DNA from: Typha latifolia
Lineage: Eukaryota > Streptophyta > Magnoliopsida > Poales > Typhaceae
Assembly (NCBI GenBank): GCA_019914945.1
Contig: CM034100.1
Coordinates: 17,805,096-17,869,095, forward strand
DNA: 64,000 nt
Direction of reading: 5' to 3'
Below the pieces are notes generated by a model. It was given only the letters and a program-made list of their open reading frames with translations, had not been told where the DNA came from and made no database searches. This document shows positions 11,587-21,448 of this stretch, one piece after another. The position numbers and the translations under genes were made by a program. The first letter of the stretch is position 1. The number at the start of each line of letters is the position of its first letter.

Positions 11587-12126
11587 TTACCACCAGGGAA
11601 GATTGAAATCTCTCGTAATATCAAACCCTCGTTCCTCCTCCTCCTCCGGTCGATCTTTCTCCACGGGAAGCGCGAGATTCACACAGTCCACTCCACAACC
11701 GCATTGCGGGCACTCGTAGAAGTTATCGATCGGGAAGTCCGCCGACGCGATCCCGACTGAGAACTCGAGCTGGTCGCCGCGGCGATCGACCTCAACGATG
11801 TTGACCCATAAAAAGAGCACCTTGACGCTGACCCCCCGGAGATCAAAGAGGCGGTCGTGCACGATCCGGCCGGAGATGGTCGGCTGGTAACGGAGCTGGT
11901 ACGATCCCTCGAGGGAGAAGGAGCACGTGCCGTTGAGGTAGACGCTGAATTTACCGGTGTCGGGGTCGAGGTCGTAGCCGACCGCCCCCTTGGGGAGGAG
12001 GCCGACGGGGAGGTGATACGACTCGAGGGCCTCGTACGCCGTGGGGTTCGAATCGGGCGGTGAGGTTACGGCGGATGTCCGGAAGAAGAAGAAGAAGAGG
12101 AAGAGGAGGAAGTAGATGGAAGACAT
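11587..12126 (-). CDS. DUF538 family secreted protein
   Basis: Single-exon gene of 179 codons. The N-terminus (MSSIYFLLFLFFFFFRTSA) is a strong signal peptide. The mature part shows the DUF538 pattern: YEALESYHLPVGLLPKGAVG, then a stretch with LNGTCSFSLEG, then ISGRIVHDRLFDLRGVSVKV. A Cys-rich patch follows (ECPQCGCGVDC), and the protein ends FDITRDFNLPWW with a run of Glu just before. The family is plant-specific with no firmly established biochemical activity, and some members respond to stress. The start is the only ATG that precedes the signal peptide. No intron is needed to explain the length. Confidence 0.9.
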   Translation of the reverse strand: MSSIYFLLFLFFFFFRTSAVTSPPDSNPTAYEALESYHLPVGLLPKGAVGYDLDPDTGKFSVYLNGTCSFSLEGSYQLRYQPTISGRIVHDRLFDLRGVSVKVLFLWVNIVEVDRRGDQLEFSVGIASADFPIDNFYECPQCGCGVDCVNLALPVEKDRPEEEEERGFDITRDFNLPWW

Positions 12127-12668
12127 AATGCTGGGGTAAACTTGGGGGAGTTTTCGGACGGATACTTATAACTATGAGGCTATCCCTCTGGAAATTGTGG
12201 GGGGGTAGTTGTGGGGTAGAGGAGTGGCGTGAAGCACGTGGAGAGAAGCGAAACTGTACACGAATAAAATGTACATCGGAAGTACAAAAGGTTAAGGTCG
12301 GTGGAAGGGAAATTTTTATTGGGGGAGTTTATAAACAAAATATTCGTATAAAAATATTAAAAATTCTTTTATATTACCATTTATTGATATTTTAAACTAA
12401 ATAATACATAGATATTAATTTATATATTAATTTTTTAATCCATATCTATATTTAAATAGATTATTAATCCGAACGAACAGTTTTCACCTCTCATCCATAA
12501 TATCCATTTGGATTTGATTCCAAACAACTATGAGAATTAATGTTTATATTTCAGATCAATAAATATTGGTCACATAGTTCAAACTCTATCACAGCAATAA
12601 AAAAAAAATTTAATCAAACTTTGGTATGAAAAATATATTTTGAAATTCTGGATGATTTGTGGAGCACT
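12127..12668. other. intergenic between DUF538 and SWEET genes
   Basis: Promoter of the leftward DUF538 gene and 3' region of the leftward SWEET gene. The right half is very AT-rich. No gene seen. Confidence 0.6.
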
Positions 12669-14285
12669 TCAAATTTGGTGGTTGGATGCTTGGCCATGAT
12701 CTTGTGGACTACTTGGTGCAATTAGAGGTGCACTATTCTCATCTAATTGCCTTGAAACTTTAGCGTTCATGTAGATCTTGTAGAGAATCAATTGAATTGT
12801 TCCTAAAATGAAACCTATTCCATTTGGTATCTGCAAAATTATAAAATTATAATAAGTATAAACACTTTGCAAATTAATACTATATAATGTTGTTTAATTT
12901 ATGGATGGCACAAATTAAAACTTACCCCGATGAAGATATCTCTATCAATAATAGCATATATTGTCCAAATTCCGCCGTTGAGGAAGAGAAAGAAAGAGAG
13001 GAAGAAGGGCATGTACTCTACGCTCTTCGTCGTGATCACTGTTTTCTATCGTATAATCCCAAATTATAATCAATGTTAATTAAAAAATTATTAAGCATCT
13101 AAATAAACGGCGGACACTGAAATAATTGTATATTCATCATCATAGATTCATGTATTATATCTAATTAAGGGCATAAGCTGTTTCATGCTTCTATATTTGG
13201 CATCACGAATGAACAATATTTATTAGGATAATAATAAGCAATACATAGTTATTGTAAGTTAATAATCTAGTCGTCTTATTATTTAGAAATTACCCATGGG
13301 ATTACTAAGTAACTATAAATCTTAGATTTAGTTGGTTAGTGGCAAGTTCTTTGTATATTTTTTTTGGAAACTACGTAAAAAATATTAATATTTTTATACA
13401 AATTTATGGCACGTCAATGTCTAAAATAGTAGTTGTGTTTCTTATTCACGTACTTTTCAGGTAGTAATTATACCATTAAACTTTCTATGTCCAGATGTCC
13501 TACAAACATTGTGCCAAGCAAAGAGTACCACACACTTTGTCAATTTAATAGTTGTTACGTGAGACATATGATCACTAGATATATATGTTCTTCCCTAATC
13601 AAAGAAGATTAATCCTAAATCAACTTAAAAGCTAGCTTAACAAATTAAAGAATTGAAATAAAGACAAAGCCTTACCATAGCTGCAAGAGGAGATCCATAC
13701 ATGAAGACACTAAGGCATGCACATATGCCTCCTATGATCCATAACCTCAGGTCTCCATCTATAGCCAGCCTTGTCACCAAGAACACTACTCCAAAGACGC
13801 CCACATCCAATACACCCACCAAGATGGCTGTCTTAGCCTTGAAAAAAAGAAAGAAAATATATCATCAAAACATAGAAGACTAGTAGTTAATTAGAAGTAC
13901 TTAAAATGATCACTTGGATAATGAATTAGGTCCTCACCCTTAGAGGAGGAGAGGCATAGATGAGGAACAAGATGGCATAGATAGCCTCCAAGACTATGCC
14001 AACTCCATTAACAGTGGCAACTAGGAAGCCATCAGGCTTTGTGACACCATAATAAACCCATAGAGAGGAATTCAAGAGGGTGATGACATAGGGAGCAGGT
14101 TCGAAGTCTTCTGTTGATTGATTCTGAACTACTCTCCAAAATGTTTTGCTGCACACACACACACACACACACATATGTACATATAAAGGTGGTATAAGTG
14201 ATCCTTTGATATAGGTTTACTTACATGGGAGAAACAAACACTAGCAGCGAGGTAACGTTGCCTGCGTTATAGAATCAAAACGATA

Positions 14286-14318
<33 letters not shown>

Positions 14319-14372
14319 GACAAAGAAAATAAGCTCACCTATAACTCCAATGAAGAAGAGTAACGTTTCCAT
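12669..14372 (-). CDS. SWEET sugar transporter, clade IV-like (SWEET16/17 type)
   Basis: Bidirectional sugar facilitator with seven membrane helices made of two MtN3 repeats. Six exons on the minus strand: 14339..14372, 14225..14261, 13938..14148, 13676..13837, 12926..13045 and 12669..12830. All phases agree and the product is 241 aa. It reads [20 protein letters not shown] at the start, [20 protein letters not shown] in repeat 1, and [20 protein letters not shown] with [12 protein letters not shown] in repeat 2. The cytosolic tail is short and hydrophilic (ends [14 protein letters not shown]). The closest resemblance I recall is to SWEET16/17, which move fructose and glucose across the tonoplast, so vacuolar location is inferred. 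The six-exon layout is typical. Exon 5 must use the acceptor ending ATAG, because that restores Lys-Thr at the repeat 2 start. Confidence 0.92.
14287..14318. repeat. (GA)n microsatellite in SWEET intron 1
   Basis: Pure GA dinucleotide run between exons 1 and 2. A (GAA)n run also lies just upstream of the start codon, near 14425-14446, and a (CA)n run abuts the exon 3 acceptor near 14152-14173. Confidence 0.9.
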
Positions 14373-15015
14373 GGGAGAGATGAGATATTGTTATGGAGAA
14401 AATTTTAGGGAGGGGTTTGTTTAAGAAGAAGAAGAAGAAGAAGAAGACAAGATGTTAACGGGTTACATGTTAAGTCCATTCTGAACGTGTAGTACAAGCA
14501 TGAAGGTTTGACATGGCCTAATCTAAGATCAAAGTCGTGTTTGTTTGATCATCTTTTGGGTGCCGTCTAAATTAGGTGCATTTAGTTTAAAAAGTTTGCA
14601 TGTTAAAAAAAAAAGACCCATTTCTATTAAATATAAACCCTACGATCCTTTTGAGACAAAATTTCCTTTGTCTCTACAGTTCTCGGTTTCTTAATATTAA
14701 CTACATACTTTCAATTTTAAATAATATGATGTTTGTAATCTTGATATTAGAATTGTTCCTATCCTTAAGGACATAATCCAGTCAAACTATCTAAATCTCT
14801 ATTTAATGCAAGAGTTTGGGTTCCAAATATGGGCCGCTATTGGGCCAAACTGGCCCAACGATGGCAGATGTTTCTAACCTCGAGATCCGCGATACGCGAA
14901 TCACGATGCGCTTCTTCTCCACGCGATTCCATACGCATTACTTCTTCTACTTCTCTTTCTTCCCTCCCCGAGTTCTTAACTCGCCCTCTCGATCTCCGTC
15001 CTTTCGCTCTCAAGA
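14373..15015. promoter_or_regulatory. divergent promoter region, SWEET (-) and MCT-1 (+), with site II motifs
   Basis: Three GGGCC-type site II elements lie at 14830..14835, 14841..14846 and 14852..14857, about 160-185 bases before the MCT-1 ATG. Such TGGGCC/GGCCCA clusters are typical of plant translation and mitochondrial genes and probably serve MCT-1. Confidence 0.6.
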
Positions 15016-17204
15016 ATGTTCAGGAAGTGAGCTTTGTCTCTATCCTATCTTTCTTTCCTCTTTCAAGCTCTTGGATTCGATCTTTACTCTCTCTTTTTCC
15101 TAAATTTTTGCATATGAAGGTTCTCCCTCGAGGATATATCTGGGCAGAATCAAGTGAAGGCATCTGTCCAACGGAAGATTAGACAGAGCATCGCTGATGA
15201 GGTTTTTGGTGATGCGCCTGGGGATGATCTTTGATTTGTTAATTGTTCGCTTACTTCCCGGTTCGTGATTGCGAAAAATTTGATGAGATTTTGTTTGCGA
15301 TGTTGCAGTACCCTGGTCTTGAACCTCTATTAGATGACTTGCTTCCGAAGAAGTCGCCTCTAATTGTTACGAAATGGTTAGTCCAAAGTCCAAACCCCCT
15401 CCGTCGAGGGTTTCTTTGTTTTCGTGAAAGTTGAAATTTTTGCAGGAGGTTTGCTTCCATTTTATAGTTATTTGACATTCTTGATGGGGTTGAATTATCT
15501 AAGTTGCTTTTGCTTCTCTTTGCAGTCAAAATCATCTAAATCTTGTTGTGGTCAACAATGTGCCACTTTTTTTCAATGTTCGTGATGGTCCTTACATGCC
15601 AACACTGCGCCTTCTTCATCAATGTAATCCTTTTGACTTCTCTTCCTCATGTACTAAATATTTTGTACATCTCTATGGTATCCTCTATCAGAGATATAGA
15701 CATGAATTCTGGAAAGTTCTTTCTTGAAAGCCCCAGTGAGTTCTTACTTTGAAGGATACTGTAGACATCATGAATTTTCTATTGCTGATCTCCTTTTTAT
15801 TAACTGTTTCCGCATTCTATCAGACCCGGATATAATGAAAAAGTTTCAAGTGGATAGGGGTGCCATCAAGTTTGTTCTTGCTGGTGCAAACATAATGTGT
15901 CCTGGTCTCACATCTCCTGGTGGTAATTTGGATGACGAAGTGTTGGAGGAAACACCTGTGGTAACACTCTCTCACATCTTATGGCTTCGATTCACATATT
16001 TGTCATTCTAGAATACTATAACCCATAAATTGTATCTTTAGATTAGGCAGTAATCTAATTTTGAATGAGGAGAAGATGAGATGCAGTGTAGAGGGAGAGA
16101 ATAGACAGAGGGGCAGGACAGGGAGATTTGTTCTTTTGAGTGGCATGGTGTGATCTATTATTCTAATGTGATGAATGGCTTATTACCTTTATAATTTACA
16201 GGCCATAATGGCAGAAGGAAAGCAACATGCATTGGCTATTGGATTCACAAAAATGTCAGCAAAGGATATGTAAGTTATACCTCGTGCTTCATATTCTTTT
16301 CAAATTCTTACTATTTTTATGTTTGTTGTGCATGTGGCTGATCTGTCTTGTCCTATTCTCTTCACTTTTGTACTTTACCATTAATACACCAGCTCAAGTC
16401 AGGATTAGTTTCTTCATTTCATATCATGTCTTCTTACTTTCTTATTTTGGGCGCTTTGTTTTGAGGAGTTCTCCTTTGAAACTATTGCAGTAGGACTATC
16501 AATAAGGGAATTGGGGTTGATAACATGCACTACCTTAATGATGGCCTTTGGAAGGTATGTATCCTTTTATTTTCTTAATTTTCCGATGAAATATTGATTC
16601 AGATTCATCTTTTCAATTGTTAACAAATGTAAATATAAAATACTTAGCGTTGATGTTTCATTTTCTAAACAACCATAACTAAAGACACTTTATTCATTCA
16701 GGTCACTTGCTCTAAGATTAGAAGCTTTCTGAACATCTAAATCCATGTATCAATAACTTTTAATATTGTTTGAGAAATAGTAATTTGAAATCACTACTGT
16801 TTTCATAAGAAACTTGAGGATTTTGTAATGCAAGACGCAGCTTGGTTAAATTTATATATGTCCTCCTTTGTAATATTTATTTTCAAGTAATTTGGTGATT
16901 TGAGCATGAGAAACCCCTGGCATAATTTTCACTTGGCGATATTTTCATATTAGAACAAATGCTGGAGTTCAGCAGTCAGCTAGACTGACAAGTGACAAAT
17001 AGTGGTTTTCCTCCCCAAAGGTGTCTGGATATTTTTACTAATGACATAATTTAGTTTGTTGGATTAAAAAGCTATTACGGTTTTCTGATATAATGGTCGA
17101 ATCCCTTTATGCCTCCAAGCTATTTTCTTCTGTATAGCTTTTTTTGCTTACTCTTGGTGATGCAACTAACTATCTTCTTTCTTCAGATGGAACGGCTCGA
17201 ATAA
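15016..17204 (+). CDS. MCT-1/MCTS1 homologue, PUA-domain translation factor
   Basis: Homologue of human MCTS1 and yeast Tma20. With its partner DENR it acts in ribosome recycling and re-initiation (family knowledge). Eight exons: 15016..15026, 15120..15201, 15309..15376, 15526..15623, 15824..15960, 16202..16269, 16491..16554 and 17187..17204. Every junction is GT-AG and in phase. The product is 181 aa, the same length as the human protein. The N-terminal part includes [20 protein letters not shown] and [20 protein letters not shown]. The PUA domain follows ([19 protein letters not shown], then [20 protein letters not shown], then [20 protein letters not shown]). The first exon has only 11 bases and the last only five codons plus stop, so automatic tools may miss both. 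Confidence 0.93.
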
Positions 17205-17769
17205 GTAGCATGCACTAAGATGGTCAGAGTGGAAAGCCTTTTGAAAAGATTTTGTTGGCAAGATTTTTTGTTTGTCTATAAGTTTGTTCTGCCAATATTT
17301 CAAAATTGGTGGCCCTTTTCTTTTAGTTTGTAAACTGCCTAGTAATAGCGAGGCGACATTTCATGTCTATTTGTACAGGTTGCATGGAGTTGAGGTTGGT
17401 TAGGAGTGGCTTAGGTTTACAATCTGTTCGAGAAGCTTCACCATGTCCAAGATCTAGCATTTTAACTTAACTGTCTCTAAACTGCAGATGATATTGTAAA
17501 ATATCACTGTAAATGTTGTGTTTGAGGCTTTCGTTTCAATGTATTAAAAAGGAACATCAATGGGCTTTGCACTCCATTTCACTATTTTCAAGACAGACTG
17601 TAATGTTATTCTTCATCTCCCCCTTCATTGTGATGCTATGCTACTCCATGTTGAGTTGCTTATGCTGCAATCTTTTGTGATATGTATACATTTGGCTATG
17701 TAGTGCAGGTAAAAGATTTCTCAAAGGGCATCTCTAAATTTAACTTTTATGGATATCAAAGTGAGATGT

Positions 17770-17817
<48 letters not shown>

Positions 17818-18993
17818 TGCCATTTAGAAATCCATTCTTCTAGGTTATATGCTCTTCTCAAGTCTATTTGTAGATTAGGAATTTTTACAAATCACATTCT
17901 ATATTTTGCCTATTTTTGCTTATTTTATGATTTGCATTCTGTCTATGAGAATTTTATTTTATAACGCGACCCTTATTTTTTCTATAATGTTTATTTAACA
18001 CCCTAACGTTACTTTAGTTAACTGATATTAACCATGTCATATAGTTTATGTGACTTTAGTTCAAAAATTATTAAAATACTCTTAAAAAGTTATGACATAA
18101 CCTAAATTCTTATAAATCATTTTTCCCCGAATTAAATCCTAACTCTATAAAACCTAAATCCTTTTATCTATAATTAAATCCTACCTCACAAAATTATAAT
18201 ATCAAAACCCACAACGCATAAGAATCCTCTAAAATCTCTACCACATATAAGCCTCAGAAGCTTTCCCCAACTTTACCTATTTTTTTCCATCTTTTTCTAA
18301 TTTTATTTCATCTCCCTCCCCATCTGCTCTAAGATTGGCTTGGCATTTAGATGATATTCTCCGTGGTTTGAAAAAAAGCAACAAATATGGATGTTCATGT
18401 TATGAATAAAATTAGAGTTAAAGTAGAAGAGTAATTTAAGAATGTTATAAATTACATAGTGGATTATAACAGAATATTCTTTTTCTAGTATTATTCAGTT
18501 TATAGTTAGGTTAAGTTAACTCAGAGTGTTAAATGAACAATATAAGGAAAATGATGGGTAGTGTTATAAAATCCTCAAAGACGGCGTGCGAATTATAAAA
18601 TAGGCAAAATGTAGGGTGTGATTTATAAAAATCGTTGTAGATTAAATCAAATTGTCGCCTAATGTAGGCCCAGCCCATTAAGTTCATGTCGGATTCGGGT
18701 CCACCTTTTGCGGATCGTGCCATAGGTTGATGCCCGAGTGGCCGACTGTACCGAATACAAGGCATTAGACGAAAATGTTCGTCACAGTTCATCAATCGTA
18801 ACCGTTAACTATAACTAAACGAACCGCTAGGATCTCCCGGAACCTATCGTAAGGAGTCTGGCTAATTAATTCCCGTGAACCGCAAGCACACTGTACCCCA
18901 TTTTTCCTTTAAATACTAAACGCGAGTCCACGATGTTAGTCGAGGGTTACGATTCTAAAACCCTAGGACCAGAGCCGCCGCGGATCAGCAGAC
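17205..18993. other. intergenic with long (TA)n; RPL18 promoter at the right end
   Basis: MCT-1 3' UTR, then an AT-rich stretch with a TA run at about 17773-17815. GCCCA-type elements lie near 18666-18680 and a telo-box (AAACCCTA) at 18958..18965 just upstream of RPL18. No other gene seen. Confidence 0.65.
17773..17815. repeat. (TA)n microsatellite
   Basis: An uninterrupted TA run of about 21 units. Confidence 0.95.
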
Positions 18994-20938
18994 ATGGTGA
19001 CCTTCTTCCTTCGAAACCCAAACGGAAGCTTAATCCTTCAATTTGTATCTCATTCTTTCTTATTCCTTCTTCGTAGGGTATCGATCTCGTTGCCGGAGGA
19101 AGGAGCAAGAAGGTGAAGCGCACGGCGCCCAGATCCGATGATGTCTACCTCAAGCTTCTCGTCAAGGTGAGAACTGATCGGATCTCTTTGATTTTGGAAT
19201 CGATTCGACCTACTTTGCCTTGAGGTAAAGGTGTTCTCTTCTTCCGTTCTCGGATCAGCTCTATAGGTTTCTGGTTAGGAGGACTGGTAGCAAGTTTAAC
19301 GCGGTGATCTTGAAGCGGCTCTTCATGAGCAGGACTAATCGTCCTCCGATCTCCCTCAAGAGACTTGTCACCTTCATGGACGGAAAGGTTTAATATCTAT
19401 GGATTAATGCTATAAATCTTTCCCCCGGTCTCTTCATGTTCGGTGTTATGAGTTGCATATTATGGTGGCAGCCGGAGGGCAAGATCGCAGTCATTGTTGG
19501 GTCGGTGACTGATGACAAGAGGGTGTACGAGGTTCCAGCGATGAAGGTGACCGCACTGAGGTTTACGGAGACGGCGAGAGCTCGGATTGTCAATGCTGGA
19601 GGAGAGTGCCTGACCTTTGACCAGCTCGCTCTTTCTGCTCCTCTTGGACAGAATACGGTAAGGATGGTTTTCAAAACATGGCCATTTTCTTGGTAAAACT
19701 TTACATGTAGTCTAGGTTTCGTTACATTCAATGTGAAGGTATGCCATTTTAGGTCGTATAATACCTCTTACATTTATGTAAGATGACTTGTTTCTTTCCC
19801 GAATGTTTTATTTTTGGTAATTCTTATGAAGTATGCGATCACCTTTTGTCCTTTTAGTAGTGGAACTGAAAAGTAACGGACTTTCATCCGTTTTCTTGTA
19901 GATGCACTTATGTAAGTTTGGTTCCCGATGATGTTTGATCAATACCATGCTAATTCTGATTTTATGACGACACACTTCTTATTGGCCTGAGGGAATCAAT
20001 CAGTTTTAGTTGAGCTGAGCTGTTTCTTCTGTTATCTTATAATTTTGTGATAGTTTGGATAATATCAAGTTTTTAAATTATATTGGCGGAGTTGGTGCAA
20101 GAAAACTCGCTTTTTGTCAAATTTGATGTTTTATGTTTAATGTAATTTGATTGGACTATTTCTTTGATGTCACTTGGTGAATGGTTTTACATAATATGAC
20201 CCATCCTGTGGTTGGGCCATTTTTCTATGATATCAGTGATTGGGCCATTTTTCTATGAACTTGCAGTTGTGGTTTTCATGTTTCATTGGGTTTTTTTTTT
20301 GGGGCAAGTTCTACCTTCATTTTTCCCCAGTTTTGTGATGTTTCACTTCTAAAGCTTGTTGCGATGACGATATATTTCAATCCCAGCTCACTATGAGATT
20401 TTCCTTTCAGAGGAATATCAGAGATCGAACTAGAACATTATCTGAGCAAACATTTTTGATGTATAATTTGAATTATATTTGCCTCTTAACCAGTATATGT
20501 AGCATTTTCAAATTCTGTAAAGCTGCTCTGTTTTTCTACTAAAAATATTTCGAGGGAAACTATATGATGTATATAATAGAGGGTTATGACTTTTATGTAC
20601 TCGAGTCGGGCCTTGTTTTTCGGATATTTTAGCTCAGCTTGTCCTTTTCGCTGATAAAATCAAGTGTTGTAGAATGAAGCACACTCTTCTCCAGACTTTT
20701 GGTTTAGAGTCCTACATCTACTTGTACACAATTTGTATTTTGTATCCTGCTCATTACAACTCTCTGTCCAATTTTGTAGGTTCTTCTAAGGGGTCCAAAG
20801 AATGCTAGGGAAGCTGTGAGGCACTTTGGTAAGGCACCTGGAGTTCCACACAGCCACACAAAGCCCTACGTACGAGCAAAGGGAAGGAAATTTGAAAAGG
20901 CCAGAGGAAGGAGAAACAGCAGGGGATTTAGGGTTTGA
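18994..20938 (+). CDS. RPL18: 60S ribosomal protein L18 (eL18)
   Basis: Large-subunit ribosomal protein. Five exons: 18994..18996 (the ATG alone), 19077..19166, 19259..19387, 19472..19657 and 20780..20938. All introns are phase 0 with GT-AG borders; the product is 188 aa, close to the usual length. The sequence begins [20 protein letters not shown], continues [20 protein letters not shown], and ends with [20 protein letters not shown] and NSRGFRV. The exon holding only the initiator codon explains why no long open frame contains the N-terminus. A telo-box lies 29 bases before the ATG. Intron 4 (19658-20779) carries two snoRNA candidates. The 3' part of this gene was copied into the duplication to its right. 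Confidence 0.95.
19922..19995 (+). ncRNA. intronic C/D box snoRNA, snR53-like (18S rRNA guide)
   Basis: Lies in RPL18 intron 4, sense strand, about 74 bases. A terminal stem TTCCC (19922..19926) pairs with GGGAA (19991..19995). The C box ATGATGT is at 19928..19934, D' CTGA at 19956..19959, C' ATGACGA at 19964..19970 and D CTGA at 19987..19990, in the right order and spacing. The guide next to D' includes ccatgctaat, complementary to attagcatgg, which I recall from the conserved 18S segment around plant position 800. The fifth base from D' points to the A in attAgcatgg, the site yeast snR53 modifies. The boxes and stem are seen directly; the target is from memory. Confidence 0.72.
20359..20449 (+). 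ncRNA. second intronic C/D box snoRNA candidate (25S rRNA guide)
   Basis: Same intron, about 360 bases downstream of the first. A short stem TTGC (20359..20362) pairs with GCAA (20446..20449). The C box is ATGACGA (20364..20370) and the D box CTGA (20442..20445), with the same one-base gap after the 5' stem as in the first candidate. Inside, cccagctcac is complementary to gtgagctggg, which I recall from a conserved 25S/28S segment (…GAGCTGGGTTTAGACC). The D' and C' boxes are degenerate (ATGA-like), so the modified base cannot be fixed. Weaker than the first candidate. Confidence 0.45.
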
Positions 20939-21448
20939 GATGGTTTATTTTAATGTTATAGCTCAAGGAACTAAAAGTGCTACTTTGTTTGTGCTAAGGA
21001 TCTCCCTCCATTGTTTACAACTGCTTTCCAAATTTTGGCAGAAATGTCATTTGTATTGGATGGTATGAATTTTGATATCTTTGATCATTGTGATGTCAAA
21101 CTCTCTATTTTACAGCTTTCATCCATTTGCTATGTCTTGTAATAAATGTGAATTCTTACTTCTGATTGAATGCTTCTAGACTTCTGCTTCACTAATACTA
21201 AATTTTACGGATTCTAAACCTTTGGTACACCACTTCGTAAGAAGAAATCGTACTTCCGGGGTGCTATTACACTAGAATGGAACAACAATGCGGACTCGTA
21301 GCTCATAATAGTAGTTAAACTTTTATCACCGCCATTATCAATCAGAAGCTTATTTCGTCAAGTTTTGAGGAGTTTCATGAGCAGCAGGTGATCACGTAGA
21401 GTCCTATAAAAGGGCAGTATTATTACAAAGAGTTCTGGAACGGTAGGA
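20939..21448. other. RPL18 3' flank and EH copy A 3' flank
   Basis: Convergent gene ends. No further gene. A homologous sequence recurs at about 25475-25783. Confidence 0.7.

Noticed and set aside
12040..12065. tRNA B-box-like ggttcgaatc
   Set aside because: It lies inside the DUF538 coding sequence, with no A box or cloverleaf around it.
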